A DNA stretch of 64,000 nucleotides from Actinobacillus seminis (GCF_002263215.1 NZ_NLFK01000001.1:1-64000); one strand, 5' to 3'; positions 43,526 to 51,347 are shown, numbered from the stretch's first letter. The notes: generated by a model from the letters alone, not told the origin. Translations and numbers: made by a program.

Positions 43526-45526
43526 CTATTTGCCTAGAATGTAATCGGCTTCTTGATTTCGGCGTCTTGCATTGACGCCTTTATTGTCCACTTGACGTCT
43601 TCTAATTGCATTGGCCAATGCGGTCATATCTCCTGATTGTGCTGAGGCTTGTGCAGCACTAATGACACTTTTGGTCTTATTCAGTGTTCCGTAGTTATAA
43701 ATATAAGAGGTTAATACAGCTTGAGCACGATCAGATAAACCATTCCACGTTTGTTCTGAAATCTCTCGTTTGATTTGGTTCGTGTAGAGTTGGGTTCTTC
43801 GAGCTAAATCACGCTCTGCATCTTCTCTGGTTACGGTCATTCCGGGTTGTACTTTGATCACCGTGCCGTCAGCTTTAGTAATGGTATCTGAACCGTAGCC
43901 TACACGATGTGCGTTTACATCCCAATCAGCTTTACTGATGAATCCCTCAAATTTTCGTAATAATCCTGTAGCTTGATCAAGCGAAGAACCCTTAATTGGT
44001 GCTATAGGATTATAACTTCCTGAATAAATGCCGCCTTGACTACCGGGTTTATAAGGCGGTTTATAAGGTGCAATATTACTCACAGTTGGAATATCTAGAG
44101 TAATATTTCGTCGAGGTAATGCAATATCGCTTACTTCCATATGATCTTCGGCATTTGGTGAGCCGTAAGCTAAGTCATTGACTCGTTTATCCACGTTGTC
44201 ATAGCTTTCTCCATGGTTCCCCACATTGGCTTCACGGTTGAGTTTATTTTGAATCACGACAGATGCTGTATTACTGGTGAGCATTTTTTGCATATCCATT
44301 TCAAGTTTGACTTGAGAGATTTCCAAGTCAATTTTATTTAAAGCTTTTTCCAGCTCCTCCTGTGCATTTTTATCGGCTGCGACATAGGGTTCTCGCATTC
44401 CGGCAAGTATTGCTCGGCGAGCCAATAGCATTTTTTCCATGACTTTAGCTGTAGCGATTTCAGCACCCAAACGTTGGCTAAGCAGTTCTACGTCGGGATC
44501 TTCACGCAAAGCTTCAATCAGTCCCCGTGTAACAGGAATGGTATTCGAACTCAGTTCAGCCAGTATTTCTTTACTTGGCGTGTCCATATTCAGCACTTGT
44601 TCAAGTTTCTCTACGGTTCGCAGATTTTCTTCTTCAATCGCAGGAGCGAGTCCGACCCCCGCTTTTGAGCTGGTTTTCGGACCACAGTCTTCAATACAGG
44701 TAGAAATAGATTGTTCTCCAATAGTTCGGGTTAAAAAGTCGGAGAGTTTTTGTGGCGAATCGAATATTTGGCAGGTTGCCCCGGTACAAGATGGCCCTAG
44801 AAGTGGTTTTTTGTCCAAGGCGTTGCGGTTATGTAAGAGGTTGTAACCTGCTTGAGAGACATCTTCAATCAGTTTGATTTGTTCTTGTTTTTCGCCTCCA
44901 CGTTTTTGGCCGCCAATCCATTCCTTGCCATTTTTCCCTTTGTTGTCTTCCGATTTTTTCTGTGCTTTTTGGGCATCGGGTTCGCTGGCTACAATGCTTT
45001 TGTAATTTTCCAAATCCGCCGATTTTGCCCAACGCCCATTTAGCGTATAGTCAGCGAGTTGTTTCGACATAGCCTCACAACTGGTTTTTAGACGATTAAA
45101 ATCAAGCCGCCCCTGATACACTCCATTAGTCAAAATGTCATAAAGTTGCGGGTTAGCACGTTGAATAACCATAGCAGGAAGACTGGCTACCGCACCTTTT
45201 GCCGATTCTATCACATTGCTCATTAAATCTTTAAATCCCTCCGTGATACCGTTTAATTGATTTTTTACGGTGGTTTTAATGTCAAAATTACCGCACATTA
45301 AATTGGCTTTCCAACCAATCCCAAATTCAATGGCTTTGAGGGATTTTGCCCGTGTCGGTGGTGTCATATAGCCCGAACCGCCGCCAATTTGATAGTAAAT
45401 TTGATCGGATAACACAGAGTCTGATTTGTTGAATTGAAGGTTATCTAACAGAGAAGTCTCTGCATAAATGGGCGAAATACTGAGTGCGAAAAGTATAGCA
45501 ATACTCACTTTATTGAGTCGTTTCAT
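43526..45526 (-). CDS. TIGR03755 (PFL_4711)-like mating protein fused to a GH24/T4-type lysozyme domain
   Basis: 666 residues with a signal peptide (VSIAILFALSISPIYA). Residues about 40-460 match the PFL_4711 family (CGNFDIKTTVKNQLNGITEGFKDLM, SLPAMVIQRANPQLYDILTNGVYQGRLDFN, CxIEDCG). The last 145 residues form a lysozyme-like domain: LLRKFEGF (Glu), VGYGSDT (Asp, Thr), LTSYIYNYG. I start at 45526, where the signal begins; the longer frame has no site. Channel assembly plus peptidoglycan cleavage in one chain is plausible. Confidence 0.85.
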   Translation of the reverse strand: MKRLNKVSIAILFALSISPIYAETSLLDNLQFNKSDSVLSDQIYYQIGGGSGYMTPPTRAKSLKAIEFGIGWKANLMCGNFDIKTTVKNQLNGITEGFKDLMSNVIESAKGAVASLPAMVIQRANPQLYDILTNGVYQGRLDFNRLKTSCEAMSKQLADYTLNGRWAKSADLENYKSIVASEPDAQKAQKKSEDNKGKNGKEWIGGQKRGGEKQEQIKLIEDVSQAGYNLLHNRNALDKKPLLGPSCTGATCQIFDSPQKLSDFLTRTIGEQSISTCIEDCGPKTSSKAGVGLAPAIEEENLRTVEKLEQVLNMDTPSKEILAELSSNTIPVTRGLIEALREDPDVELLSQRLGAEIATAKVMEKMLLARRAILAGMREPYVAADKNAQEELEKALNKIDLEISQVKLEMDMQKMLTSNTASVVIQNKLNREANVGNHGESYDNVDKRVNDLAYGSPNAEDHMEVSDIALPRRNITLDIPTVSNIAPYKPPYKPGSQGGIYSGSYNPIAPIKGSSLDQATGLLRKFEGFISKADWDVNAHRVGYGSDTITKADGTVIKVQPGMTVTREDAERDLARRTQLYTNQIKREISEQTWNGLSDRAQAVLTSYIYNYGTLNKTKSVISAAQASAQSGDMTALANAIRRRQVDNKGVNARRRNQEADYILGK

Positions 45527-45536
45527 TTTGTTTCCT

Positions 45537-46463
45537 TTATTCGTTATCGTTAGACCAATCAATACTGTATAAAAAGGTTTGCCCGCGACGCTTACAGCAT
45601 TTATAAGGACGCCATAACGCCCAGGCATAATTGCCTTTTTCAGATAACATTGTCGGTGGCGTATCAGGGAATGCACTGCAAGATTGTTGCATCTCGGGGA
45701 AAAGTTGTTGCCATTTATGATTATTGGCATTGCCTTCTTTGACAGGCCTTAGATACCAAGTCCCCGCACCGCCTGTTCTAGCCACAGGTTGATAAATATG
45801 GACTTGCCCGGTGCGGGTAACAATGTCAGCAACACGCTGTGCAATAACGGCGGATGCCTTATAATCATCAACTTGTGTTACCGCACCACTGCGAGGAAAT
45901 ATATTTCCCCACATCTCCAACTCTGAACGCACCTCACGCATTCCCGGTGTGAGTGCTTCGGGGTAAAACATCTCGGGCAAATTTTGTTGCCAAGCAAAAT
46001 AGTCTAAACTGCTTAAAAAATACGGCATAAATGGGGTTGTCTGAGTTTGGCAATAATAGCCTGTACTTTTTAACAAGTTGCCAATCGCCCCTTGAGGATG
46101 GCCAAGTGCGGTGGCATTTTTGAAGGTAAGTTGGCTGTAATTTTTTTGTGGGGAGCGATACTCACCGCCTTTGACCCCTTGAGTTACCACATTCATTTCC
46201 GACCACGGGTTTTGCCCATCGTGGTTATAGGCAGATACGACCATTTCCGGTAAAAAGTGGCGTACTTTGGTTGAGGTTCTAACCTTACAACCGAAATAAG
46301 TGCAAAATAACCAAAAACAGGTGCCAACCACTTTGTAGTCTAAACAACCGGTTGAAGCACTTGATGCCATAATGGTTGCCGTATTAATCTCACCTTGTAC
46401 CGTTGTGGCAAAGGTCAGTGCAGTACAAAGTGCGGTCAGTTTTTGAGGGTATTTTTGTATCAC
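45537..46463 (-). CDS. TIGR03756 (PFL_4710)-like, TraU-type mating protein
   Basis: 308 residues with a signal peptide (LTALCTALTFATTVQG). It carries GTCFWLFCTYFGCKVRTSTKVRHFLPEMVVSAYNHDGQNPW and many Cys, as in TraU-like periplasmic proteins. It is the middle gene of a three-gene minus-strand block that in related ICEs lies between the VirB4-like gene and traG. It starts one base after the preceding gene. Confidence 0.88.
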   Translation of the reverse strand: MIQKYPQKLTALCTALTFATTVQGEINTATIMASSASTGCLDYKVVGTCFWLFCTYFGCKVRTSTKVRHFLPEMVVSAYNHDGQNPWSEMNVVTQGVKGGEYRSPQKNYSQLTFKNATALGHPQGAIGNLLKSTGYYCQTQTTPFMPYFLSSLDYFAWQQNLPEMFYPEALTPGMREVRSELEMWGNIFPRSGAVTQVDDYKASAVIAQRVADIVTRTGQVHIYQPVARTGGAGTWYLRPVKEGNANNHKWQQLFPEMQQSCSAFPDTPPTMLSEKGNYAWALWRPYKCCKRRGQTFLYSIDWSNDNE

Positions 46464-46464
46464 C

Positions 46465-46902
46465 TTATTTCTCCCCTTTTTGAGATATCCATTGTTCCCA
46501 AAGTGTTATTGCCTGTTGCACATCAGTCACGCCATAAACCACCGCTTGACCGAGTTGTGGACTGTCAAATAACACAGCGGGTACTTTGCGAATGCCCATT
46601 TGCCAACCCAAAATTACACCTTGATAAGCCTGTTGTAATTCGCGAATTTTTGTTTGGCTATCGGGACGTTGAAAGAACGCTTTGGCTTGATTTTCCGCTT
46701 GTGCCGGATTGGAACTTAAAGTTTGGCTAAGCTGTTCTTCCCATTGTTCTACACTGTCGAGATGGTAAAGGCGGTGAGCTAATTGAGCATTTTGAATAGG
46801 GTAGGCTTGCGTGCTGAAAACAGTAATATTGACTTCGCTTGGAAGCTCAGCCCAAGCAGATATACTTATGCCCAAACAAAAAAGGAGCGTTCGCTTTATC
46901 AT
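46465..46902 (-). CDS. TIGR03757 (PFL_4709)-like mating protein
   Basis: 145 residues with a signal peptide (LLFCLGISISAWA). INVTVFST-like start, then WQMGIRKVPAVLFDSPQLGQAVVYGVTDVQQAI: a thioredoxin-like TrbC/TraW-type end typical of PFL_4709 proteins. It is the first gene of the minus-strand mating block. Its start faces the promoter of the second accessory operon. Confidence 0.87.
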   Translation of the reverse strand: MIKRTLLFCLGISISAWAELPSEVNITVFSTQAYPIQNAQLAHRLYHLDSVEQWEEQLSQTLSSNPAQAENQAKAFFQRPDSQTKIRELQQAYQGVILGWQMGIRKVPAVLFDSPQLGQAVVYGVTDVQQAITLWEQWISQKGEK

Positions 46903-47042
46903 GACCTTTTACCAAATGAAAGAGAAATAGCTCAACCTTAGCGGACTTCCAAAATGAACTGAATAATTAATTCTCTTTGAAATAAAAACAATTATTCTGA
47001 AAAAAAATTGTAAAAAAGGATTTTTCATAGAGATGAATTTTG

Positions 47043-47048
47043 TATAAT
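47043..47048 (+). promoter_or_regulatory. Likely -10 box of the second accessory operon
   Basis: TATAAT stands 15 bp before the first helix of the leader RNA. No convincing -35 is seen at the right distance, so an activator may be needed. Confidence 0.5.
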
Positions 47049-47054
47049 GAGTTT

Positions 47055-47200
47055 ATTAAGTCGGCTACATCTGTAGCCCTTAAAACGTTGCAGAACGCCT
47101 GAAATAGCAACGGACTAGCCCGCTGTGGTAGTTGTGTTCATTGCCGAAATAGCCTCAGCATTCTGAAAGAGGTTTCAGTGATTACACTGTGAATGTGTTT
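47055..47200 (+). ncRNA. Pseudoknotted leader RNA, copy C (STAXI-like)
   Basis: Helices in order: GGCTAC/GTAGCC (47063-47068/47073-47078), GTTGC/GCAAC (47087-47091/47107-47111), AGCCTC/GAGGTT (47151-47156/47169-47174, one G-U), CAGTG/CACTG (47176-47180/47185-47189), and the pseudoknot CATTC/GAATG (47159-47163/47191-47195). The bases differ from copies A and B while the pairing is kept. It leads the operon with ArdC. Confidence 0.77.
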
Positions 47201-47205
47201 TTTAT

Positions 47206-47282
47206 CTCACCTGTTCAGGGAAAAATATCCCTGCCGGGTATTTCTCCTTGAACGTATTTTTAACGTCAATGGAGAATTCATT
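47206..47282 (+). promoter_or_regulatory. Structured leader 6
   Basis: TCAGGGA...TCCCTG forms a stem, and GTATTTCTCC lies upstream of a GGAGAAT ribosome-binding region with which CTCC can pair. It is the same layout as leader 1, directly after an RNA copy. Confidence 0.6.
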
Positions 47283-47633
47283 ATGAATAACTCACTTCCT
47301 TTCGATCCTTTTGGGTCATCTCAACAACCTGAAAAAGCCCAAAAATCTGTTTCCTATATTGTAGGACGTGGTTTAGGCAAAGTGGTCGTTTTTGCACGAA
47401 ACAAATTATCCGGCGTTAGCCAAGCAGTTCATCACAGTATTGAAGACGATGTTCAGCGACGTTTGGCCGAGCAGGAAGCCTTTCACGAAATGTTGCATCA
47501 GCAACAAGAAATTTCGTATTGTGAAGAAATTGAAAAACTTAAGCGACGTCATTTAAAAGTTGTCCTTTCAATGAGTTTAATCGGCTTATTGATGGGGGCG
47601 TTGTCCGCCGCTATCTTATTTTGGTATTACTAA
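47283..47633 (+). CDS. Tail-anchored small membrane protein
   Basis: 116 residues: a soluble helical part (LAEQEAFHEMLHQQQEISYCEEIEKLKRR) and one C-terminal membrane helix (VVLSMSLIGLLMGALSAAILFWYY). ATGGAGAATTCATT precedes the ATG. It is the first gene of the second accessory operon, and the family is not recognised. Confidence 0.65.
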   Translation: MNNSLPFDPFGSSQQPEKAQKSVSYIVGRGLGKVVVFARNKLSGVSQAVHHSIEDDVQRRLAEQEAFHEMLHQQQEISYCEEIEKLKRRHLKVVLSMSLIGLLMGALSAAILFWYY

Positions 47634-47659
47634 ACTGAGGTTTAGTTAACCTTGCTACT

Positions 47660-47729
47660 TCCTTTGGGGAAACACATTTTCCCCGGAAAGGAAGATTGTG
47701 TTTCCCTGATAAGTTAGAGGAGAAACACA
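47660..47729 (+). promoter_or_regulatory. Structured attenuator-like leader 7
   Basis: GGGGAAACACA (47666-47676) can pair with TGTGTTTCCC (47697-47706), whose 5' part is also complementary to GAAACACA (47722-47729) at the start codon. CTTTGGGGAAA/TTTTCCCCGGAAAG is the competing upstream stem. The variable letters are AAACACA. Confidence 0.8.
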
Positions 47730-47987
47730 ATGAAGGTAGATATTTTACTTTCGGCAATCGGAGATTATATGCCGAAATATCAACAATCCGGGATTAAGCC
47801 ACATCAAGCCTTAGCCGATGAAATTATTCAGAAGGCGAAAGTAGCATGGGTGACTCGTCAACCCGGTGAAAGTGCGGTCATATTTTTGCAAAAAATGCCG
47901 GCAAAACACGGCTTACATTTTCGTTTTTTGGAGGTAACTCAGAAAGATGAAAATACCTTGTTGGTCTCAGGAGGGCGAACAAGATGA
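47730..47987 (+). CDS. Hypothetical protein of the second accessory operon
   Basis: 85 residues, soluble, no recognised domain (LLSAIGDYMPKYQQSGIKPHQALADEIIQ). It overlaps the following membrane-protein gene by 4 bp (ATGA), so it is probably co-translated with TM pair 2. A structured leader precedes it. Confidence 0.65.
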   Translation: MKVDILLSAIGDYMPKYQQSGIKPHQALADEIIQKAKVAWVTRQPGESAVIFLQKMPAKHGLHFRFLEVTQKDENTLLVSGGRTR

Positions 47988-48229
47988 GCATCAAAAAAAG
48001 TATCAGTAATTTACGGCCTGAAGTATTTAGTCGATTGAGCAATGATTTACGAAAGTCGGCATATTTAATGGGGGTTGGTATTGTCGGGATTGTGTTACCT
48101 TCCGATAATATCTCCTTCCTTGAGGGCTTTTTACTCTTTCTTTTTGGTTTAATTATGTGGATAATAGGGCATATCTGTGCTAATTATGCCACGATCAAGG
48201 CAAAGAATCTAAAAGGAGATACAAAATGA
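47984..48229 (+). CDS. Small membrane protein, first gene of TM pair 2
   Basis: 81 residues, paralogous to the 18047 product: LSNDLRKSAYLMGVGIVGIVLPSDNISFLEGFLLFLFGLIMWIIGHICANY aligns with AEDFRKAGTIAGVGLIGFVLAKDNIDEIEAFVLLTVGITFWLLGLLLNY. There are two hydrophobic segments and a charged tail. It overlaps the next tiny gene by 4 bp. Function unknown. Confidence 0.78.
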   Translation: MSIKKSISNLRPEVFSRLSNDLRKSAYLMGVGIVGIVLPSDNISFLEGFLLFLFGLIMWIIGHICANYATIKAKNLKGDTK

Positions 48230-48393
48230 ACTGGGCACTTTTCTTTATGTTAAGCTCATTTACACTTTTAGTTGGCACGTTTGTCGGACTTGCATACTGG
48301 GCGAGTTGGGACGAGATTAAGGCAGATTTAATGCGTGATGATAAATCGTCAAGCGTTAAAAAAGCCTCTGAATCCCATTCCTCTTCACAATAA
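48226..48393 (+). CDS. Tiny single-pass membrane protein, second gene of TM pair 2
   Basis: 55 residues (MNWALFFMLSSFTLLVGTFVGLAYWASWDEI...), clearly related to the 45-residue product at 18321. AAAGGAG precedes the ATG, which overlaps the stop of its partner. The tail is rich in Ser, Lys and Glu. Confidence 0.78.
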   Translation: MNWALFFMLSSFTLLVGTFVGLAYWASWDEIKADLMRDDKSSSVKKASESHSSSQ

Positions 48394-48430
48394 CACCTTA
48401 GCGATAACCGCTTAAGGTCTTTTCTTTTAC

Positions 48431-48493
48431 CCCAAAGGGAAACAGAGTTCCCTTTGGGAAGCGTGTTTCCCTTTTTTATTTTGGAGAAACACA
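48431..48493 (+). promoter_or_regulatory. Structured attenuator-like leader 8 (best example)
   Basis: Stem CCCAAAGGGAA (48431-48441) with TTCCCTTTGGG (48448-48458), 11 bp. Alternative terminator GGGAAACA (48437-48444) with TGTTTCCC (48464-48471) then T6. Alternative sequestering stem GTGTTTC (48463-48469) with GAAACAC (48486-48492), just before the ATG. The three stems exclude one another. Confidence 0.85.
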
Positions 48494-49321
48494 ATGAACA
48501 TTTTACACACTTATTTTGACAATAAATTAGTTGAAGCAGGCTTTCCAAGTGAATTAACTATTGAAAGTTCACTTTCTTATAGCCAAGGCGATGGTGTTGC
48601 TTTTTATGGTCGGCTTTATTCTGATGATTGGATTAATTTGTATCAACACATTTATCCTGAAAAAACAGAGAAAGCCTATCGCCGATTTGCATTTATTGCC
48701 GAATATATCGGGGCGAATGAGTATTTCAATGTGCTTGAGATTACGCGTAATCATTTCGGTTATCGTTATTCACATTATAATACGATGACGCTTGATGCTC
48801 GTCCGGCGGAAGAAGCGTTTTACTTTCGAGGTATTCGCAACAAAGATAAAGCCATATTCAGAGAAATCTGGGACAACTTTATTGCGGATTTAGGTGAATA
48901 TATTAAAGGCACCTCAATAATGCTGGAACGTCTCGGTTATCGTTTGCTGGAGTCGATGTATATTGAACCGGAAGAAAAACGTCGCACCATTAACACCAAA
49001 CAGTATCGCATTGAATTTACAGTTGAACCCGTGCCTTTTCATTATGGCTATTTTAGCTCAGAAGATTTTGGCTATGAAGATACCAATAAATTTTGCGAAG
49101 CAATCTTGAGCGGCATGAAAATCGTTGATTTAAGCGCCACGGTATATCACAAAGAACTCAATATTCAAATGGGTGAGAGTTCTTTGAGTTGGTGTACTTA
49201 CTTGAGTAAGGATACCGCTTACGGGGGTAATCGACGTTATTTAATCCTTGATGCCATTCGTGAAGCGAGAACCTTTGCACAAAAGTTGACGAGTTTAACG
49301 CAATTACGTCAACCTCAATAA
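48494..49321 (+). CDS. Hypothetical plasmid/ICE protein
   Basis: 275 residues, soluble. ESSLSYSQGDGVAFYG near the N-terminus resembles a motif I associate with plasmid proteins encoded near antirestriction genes, but I cannot name the family. The C-terminal half has SLSWCTYLSKDTAYGGNRRYLILDAIREAR. It lies directly upstream of ardC and has its own structured leader. Confidence 0.65.
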   Translation: MNILHTYFDNKLVEAGFPSELTIESSLSYSQGDGVAFYGRLYSDDWINLYQHIYPEKTEKAYRRFAFIAEYIGANEYFNVLEITRNHFGYRYSHYNTMTLDARPAEEAFYFRGIRNKDKAIFREIWDNFIADLGEYIKGTSIMLERLGYRLLESMYIEPEEKRRTINTKQYRIEFTVEPVPFHYGYFSSEDFGYEDTNKFCEAILSGMKIVDLSATVYHKELNIQMGESSLSWCTYLSKDTAYGGNRRYLILDAIREARTFAQKLTSLTQLRQPQ

Positions 49322-49336
49322 ATTAACTTCCTTTTC

Positions 49337-49398
49337 AACCCAATCGGGGAACATCTCCGATTGTGGAGCGGTTCCCCTTTTTATTTAGGAGAACAGCT
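49337..49398 (+). promoter_or_regulatory. Structured attenuator-like leader 9 (before ardC)
   Basis: CAATCGGGG pairs with CTCCGATTG; GGGGAAC (49346-49352) pairs with GTTCCCC (49371-49377), then a T-run. GTTCC can pair with GGAGAAC (49388-49394) at the ribosome-binding site. Confidence 0.78.
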
Positions 49399-50367
49399 AT
49401 GAAAAATTCAACACAGAAAAAAGATATTTACCAAGAAATTACTGATCGCATCATCAAATGCTTAGAAGAAGGGGCTACCCCATGGTTAAAACCCTGGAAT
49501 AGCCCTGATTATAACCTTGCGTTGCCTAAGAATGCAGTATCCGGTCGCTTATACTCCGGCGTCAATATATTACTTCTTTGGATGGCAAGTGCTGAAAAAG
49601 GTTATAAACAGAGCAAATGGCTCACCGCACAGGCGGCAAATAAATTAGGCGGTCACGTGCGCAAGGGTGAAAAAGCTACTATTATTGTAAACTATCGCCC
49701 GGTTGATCGAGAAAAACTTGATGATGAGGGGAATACAATATTGGATGATGATGGTAACCCAGAAATGGAGCATTTTGCTCTACTTAAAAGACATGCTGTA
49801 TTTAATATTGAGCAATGTGATGGACTACCAAATTCAATGTATGAAACTGAACCGGTAAAAAACTCAGATACCGGGACAGTGCAATACACCTTATTTGCTG
49901 AAATTCGGCAGATGATCAAAGGGATGGATTTGGATGTAAAAATTATACCGGGTAATCAAGCATTCTATCGTTCCTCCGAGGATAAAGTAGTTATGCCGGA
50001 AATGAAACAATTCAATTCAGAAACCGGTTTTTATGGCACATTACTTCATGAAATGACACATGCAACAGGGCATCCAAAACGCTTAAATCGTGAAGGTATT
50101 GCGTCCGGTAAAGCTAAATTTGGTAATAAAGTTTATGCTTTTGAAGAGCTTGTTGCTGAAATGGGTAGCGCATTCGTCTGTGCTCATTTAGGTTTCAATG
50201 AAGTACCACAAAATGCAGCTTATATTGGGAGCTGGATTAACGTATTAAAGGAGGATAAACGCGCAATTTTTAAAGCCTCCGGACTTGCACGTAATGCGTG
50301 TGAATACATGATGGAGGCGCTTAACGTTCAGCAACAATACGAAAAATATTTTGCTGAGGCAGCGTAA
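49399..50367 (+). CDS. ardC: ArdC-type antirestriction protein with zincin domain
   Basis: 322 residues. The N-terminal ArdC domain (QKKDIYQEITDRIIKCLEEGATPWLKPWN, LPKNAVSGRLYSGVNILLL) binds single-stranded DNA in known members. The C-terminal metallopeptidase-like domain has LLHEMTHATGHPKRLNRE with the HExxH zinc site. Such proteins protect incoming DNA from restriction during conjugation. AGGAGAACAGCT precedes the ATG at 49399. Restriction escape fits an ICE that must enter new hosts. Confidence 0.92.
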   Translation: MKNSTQKKDIYQEITDRIIKCLEEGATPWLKPWNSPDYNLALPKNAVSGRLYSGVNILLLWMASAEKGYKQSKWLTAQAANKLGGHVRKGEKATIIVNYRPVDREKLDDEGNTILDDDGNPEMEHFALLKRHAVFNIEQCDGLPNSMYETEPVKNSDTGTVQYTLFAEIRQMIKGMDLDVKIIPGNQAFYRSSEDKVVMPEMKQFNSETGFYGTLLHEMTHATGHPKRLNREGIASGKAKFGNKVYAFEELVAEMGSAFVCAHLGFNEVPQNAAYIGSWINVLKEDKRAIFKASGLARNACEYMMEALNVQQQYEKYFAEAA

Positions 50368-50406
50368 TAAAAATTGAGGAATATTGCAAATTGCAACCCT
50401 CCTTTA

Positions 50407-50474
50407 ACCCCGTGGGGATACATTTATCCCTTTGGGCATAGTGTATCCCTTTTTTTATTGAATTGGAGTACACT
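50407..50474 (+). promoter_or_regulatory. Structured attenuator-like leader 10
   Basis: GGGGATACA (50414-50422) pairs with TGTATCCC (50442-50449), followed by seven T. AGTGTA (50440-50445) is complementary to TACACT (50469-50474), directly before the ATG. The variable letters are ATACACT. Confidence 0.82.
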
Positions 50475-50729
50475 ATGCCAATTGTTTTAACTTATAGAGG
50501 TTACAAAATATACTTTTATTCAAATGAGGGATTACCATTAGAGCCTGTTCATGTTCATATTGATAAGGCAGGTAAAACAGCAAAGGTATGGTTAAACCCA
50601 ATATCCGTAGCATATGTCTATGGTTTTTCGTCAAAAGAGATAAAAGAAATATGTAACTATTTACAAAAATATGAACATTTTATCGTAGAGGTGTGGAATG
50701 ACTTTTTCAACATTAGCGATAGCCACTAA
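50475..50729 (+). CDS. DUF4160-family protein
   Basis: 84 residues: YRGYKIYFYSNEGLPLEPVHVHIDKAGKTAKVWLNP is the DUF4160 pattern with the VHVH motif. It overlaps a DUF2442 gene; such pairs are widespread and are sometimes listed as toxin-antitoxin-like, with no proven mechanism that I can cite. TTGGAG precedes the ATG. Confidence 0.85.
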   Translation: MPIVLTYRGYKIYFYSNEGLPLEPVHVHIDKAGKTAKVWLNPISVAYVYGFSSKEIKEICNYLQKYEHFIVEVWNDFFNISDSH

Positions 50730-51000
50730 AGTATCCATTAATCAGGATTCATTTCAAATTACCTTGCAAGATGGAAGAGTATTAGGTGTACCTTTTAATT
50801 GGTTTCCTAAATTACAAAATGCTTCTCAAGCGGAAAGAGAGAACTATGAGCTATCTCCAACAGGAGAAGGCATTCATTGGTGGGAGCTTGATTTGAATTT
50901 ATCTATTAATGGATTGTTACAAGGAAAACGCGAGTTTAATCCTGATTGGTCAATGAAAGATTATCTTATTCGTAAGGGGCTAACGTTGCCATCAGCCTAA
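50698..51000 (+). CDS. DUF2442-family protein
   Basis: 100 residues: DSFQITLQDGRVLGVPFNWFPKLQNASQAERENYELSPTGEGIHWWELDLNLSINGLL is a typical DUF2442 domain (LDGR..xVP..WFPxL, GxGIHWxxLDxDLSxxGLL). It overlaps the DUF4160 gene by 32 bp, so the two are expressed together. Confidence 0.87.
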   Translation: MTFSTLAIATKVSINQDSFQITLQDGRVLGVPFNWFPKLQNASQAERENYELSPTGEGIHWWELDLNLSINGLLQGKREFNPDWSMKDYLIRKGLTLPSA

Positions 51001-51042
51001 AACGCTATTAAAGATTAAGGAATATTGGTTGCAATATTCCTT

Positions 51043-51112
51043 TAACCCCAAGGGGATACATTATTCCCTTGGGCATAGTGTATCCCTATTTTAATTAAAA
51101 ATAAGGAGCATT
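51043..51112 (+). promoter_or_regulatory. Structured leader 11
   Basis: CCCCAAGGGGA with TTCCCTTGGG, or GGGGATACA (51052-51060) with TGTATCCC (51079-51086) followed by a T-rich stretch. The start-proximal segment (GGAGCATT) has lost the complementarity seen in leader 10, of which it looks like a recent duplicate. Confidence 0.72.
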
Positions 51113-51346
51113 ATGTTCAGGTTATTTAAACCTCCATTTGAAATTTCGACTTTGGAAGCATGGTCAAAAATGAGTGATGATATCGCAAAAGTTGCAATTC
51201 TAGCTGTTCCTGTTATGCTGTATAGCAATTACAGTTTAGGTTTTAGAATATTTAATATTGTATTGCTGAGCGTAGTTGTAATGGCATTTTTGACTGTTGG
51301 ACGATACTTTCGACAAGTTATAATTCGCTTATCAGAGGAGAAATAA
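51113..51346 (+). CDS. Small membrane protein, first gene of TM pair 3
   Basis: 77 residues: EAWSKMSDDIAKVAILAVPVMLYSNYSLGFRIFNIVLLSVVVMAFLTVGRYF. The layout (amphipathic start with a D-D-I-A-K motif, two hydrophobic stretches, basic end) follows the 18047 and 47984 products, although identity is low. It is followed within 2 bp by a tiny membrane gene. Confidence 0.68.
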   Translation: MFRLFKPPFEISTLEAWSKMSDDIAKVAILAVPVMLYSNYSLGFRIFNIVLLSVVVMAFLTVGRYFRQVIIRLSEEK

Positions 51347-51347
51347 T

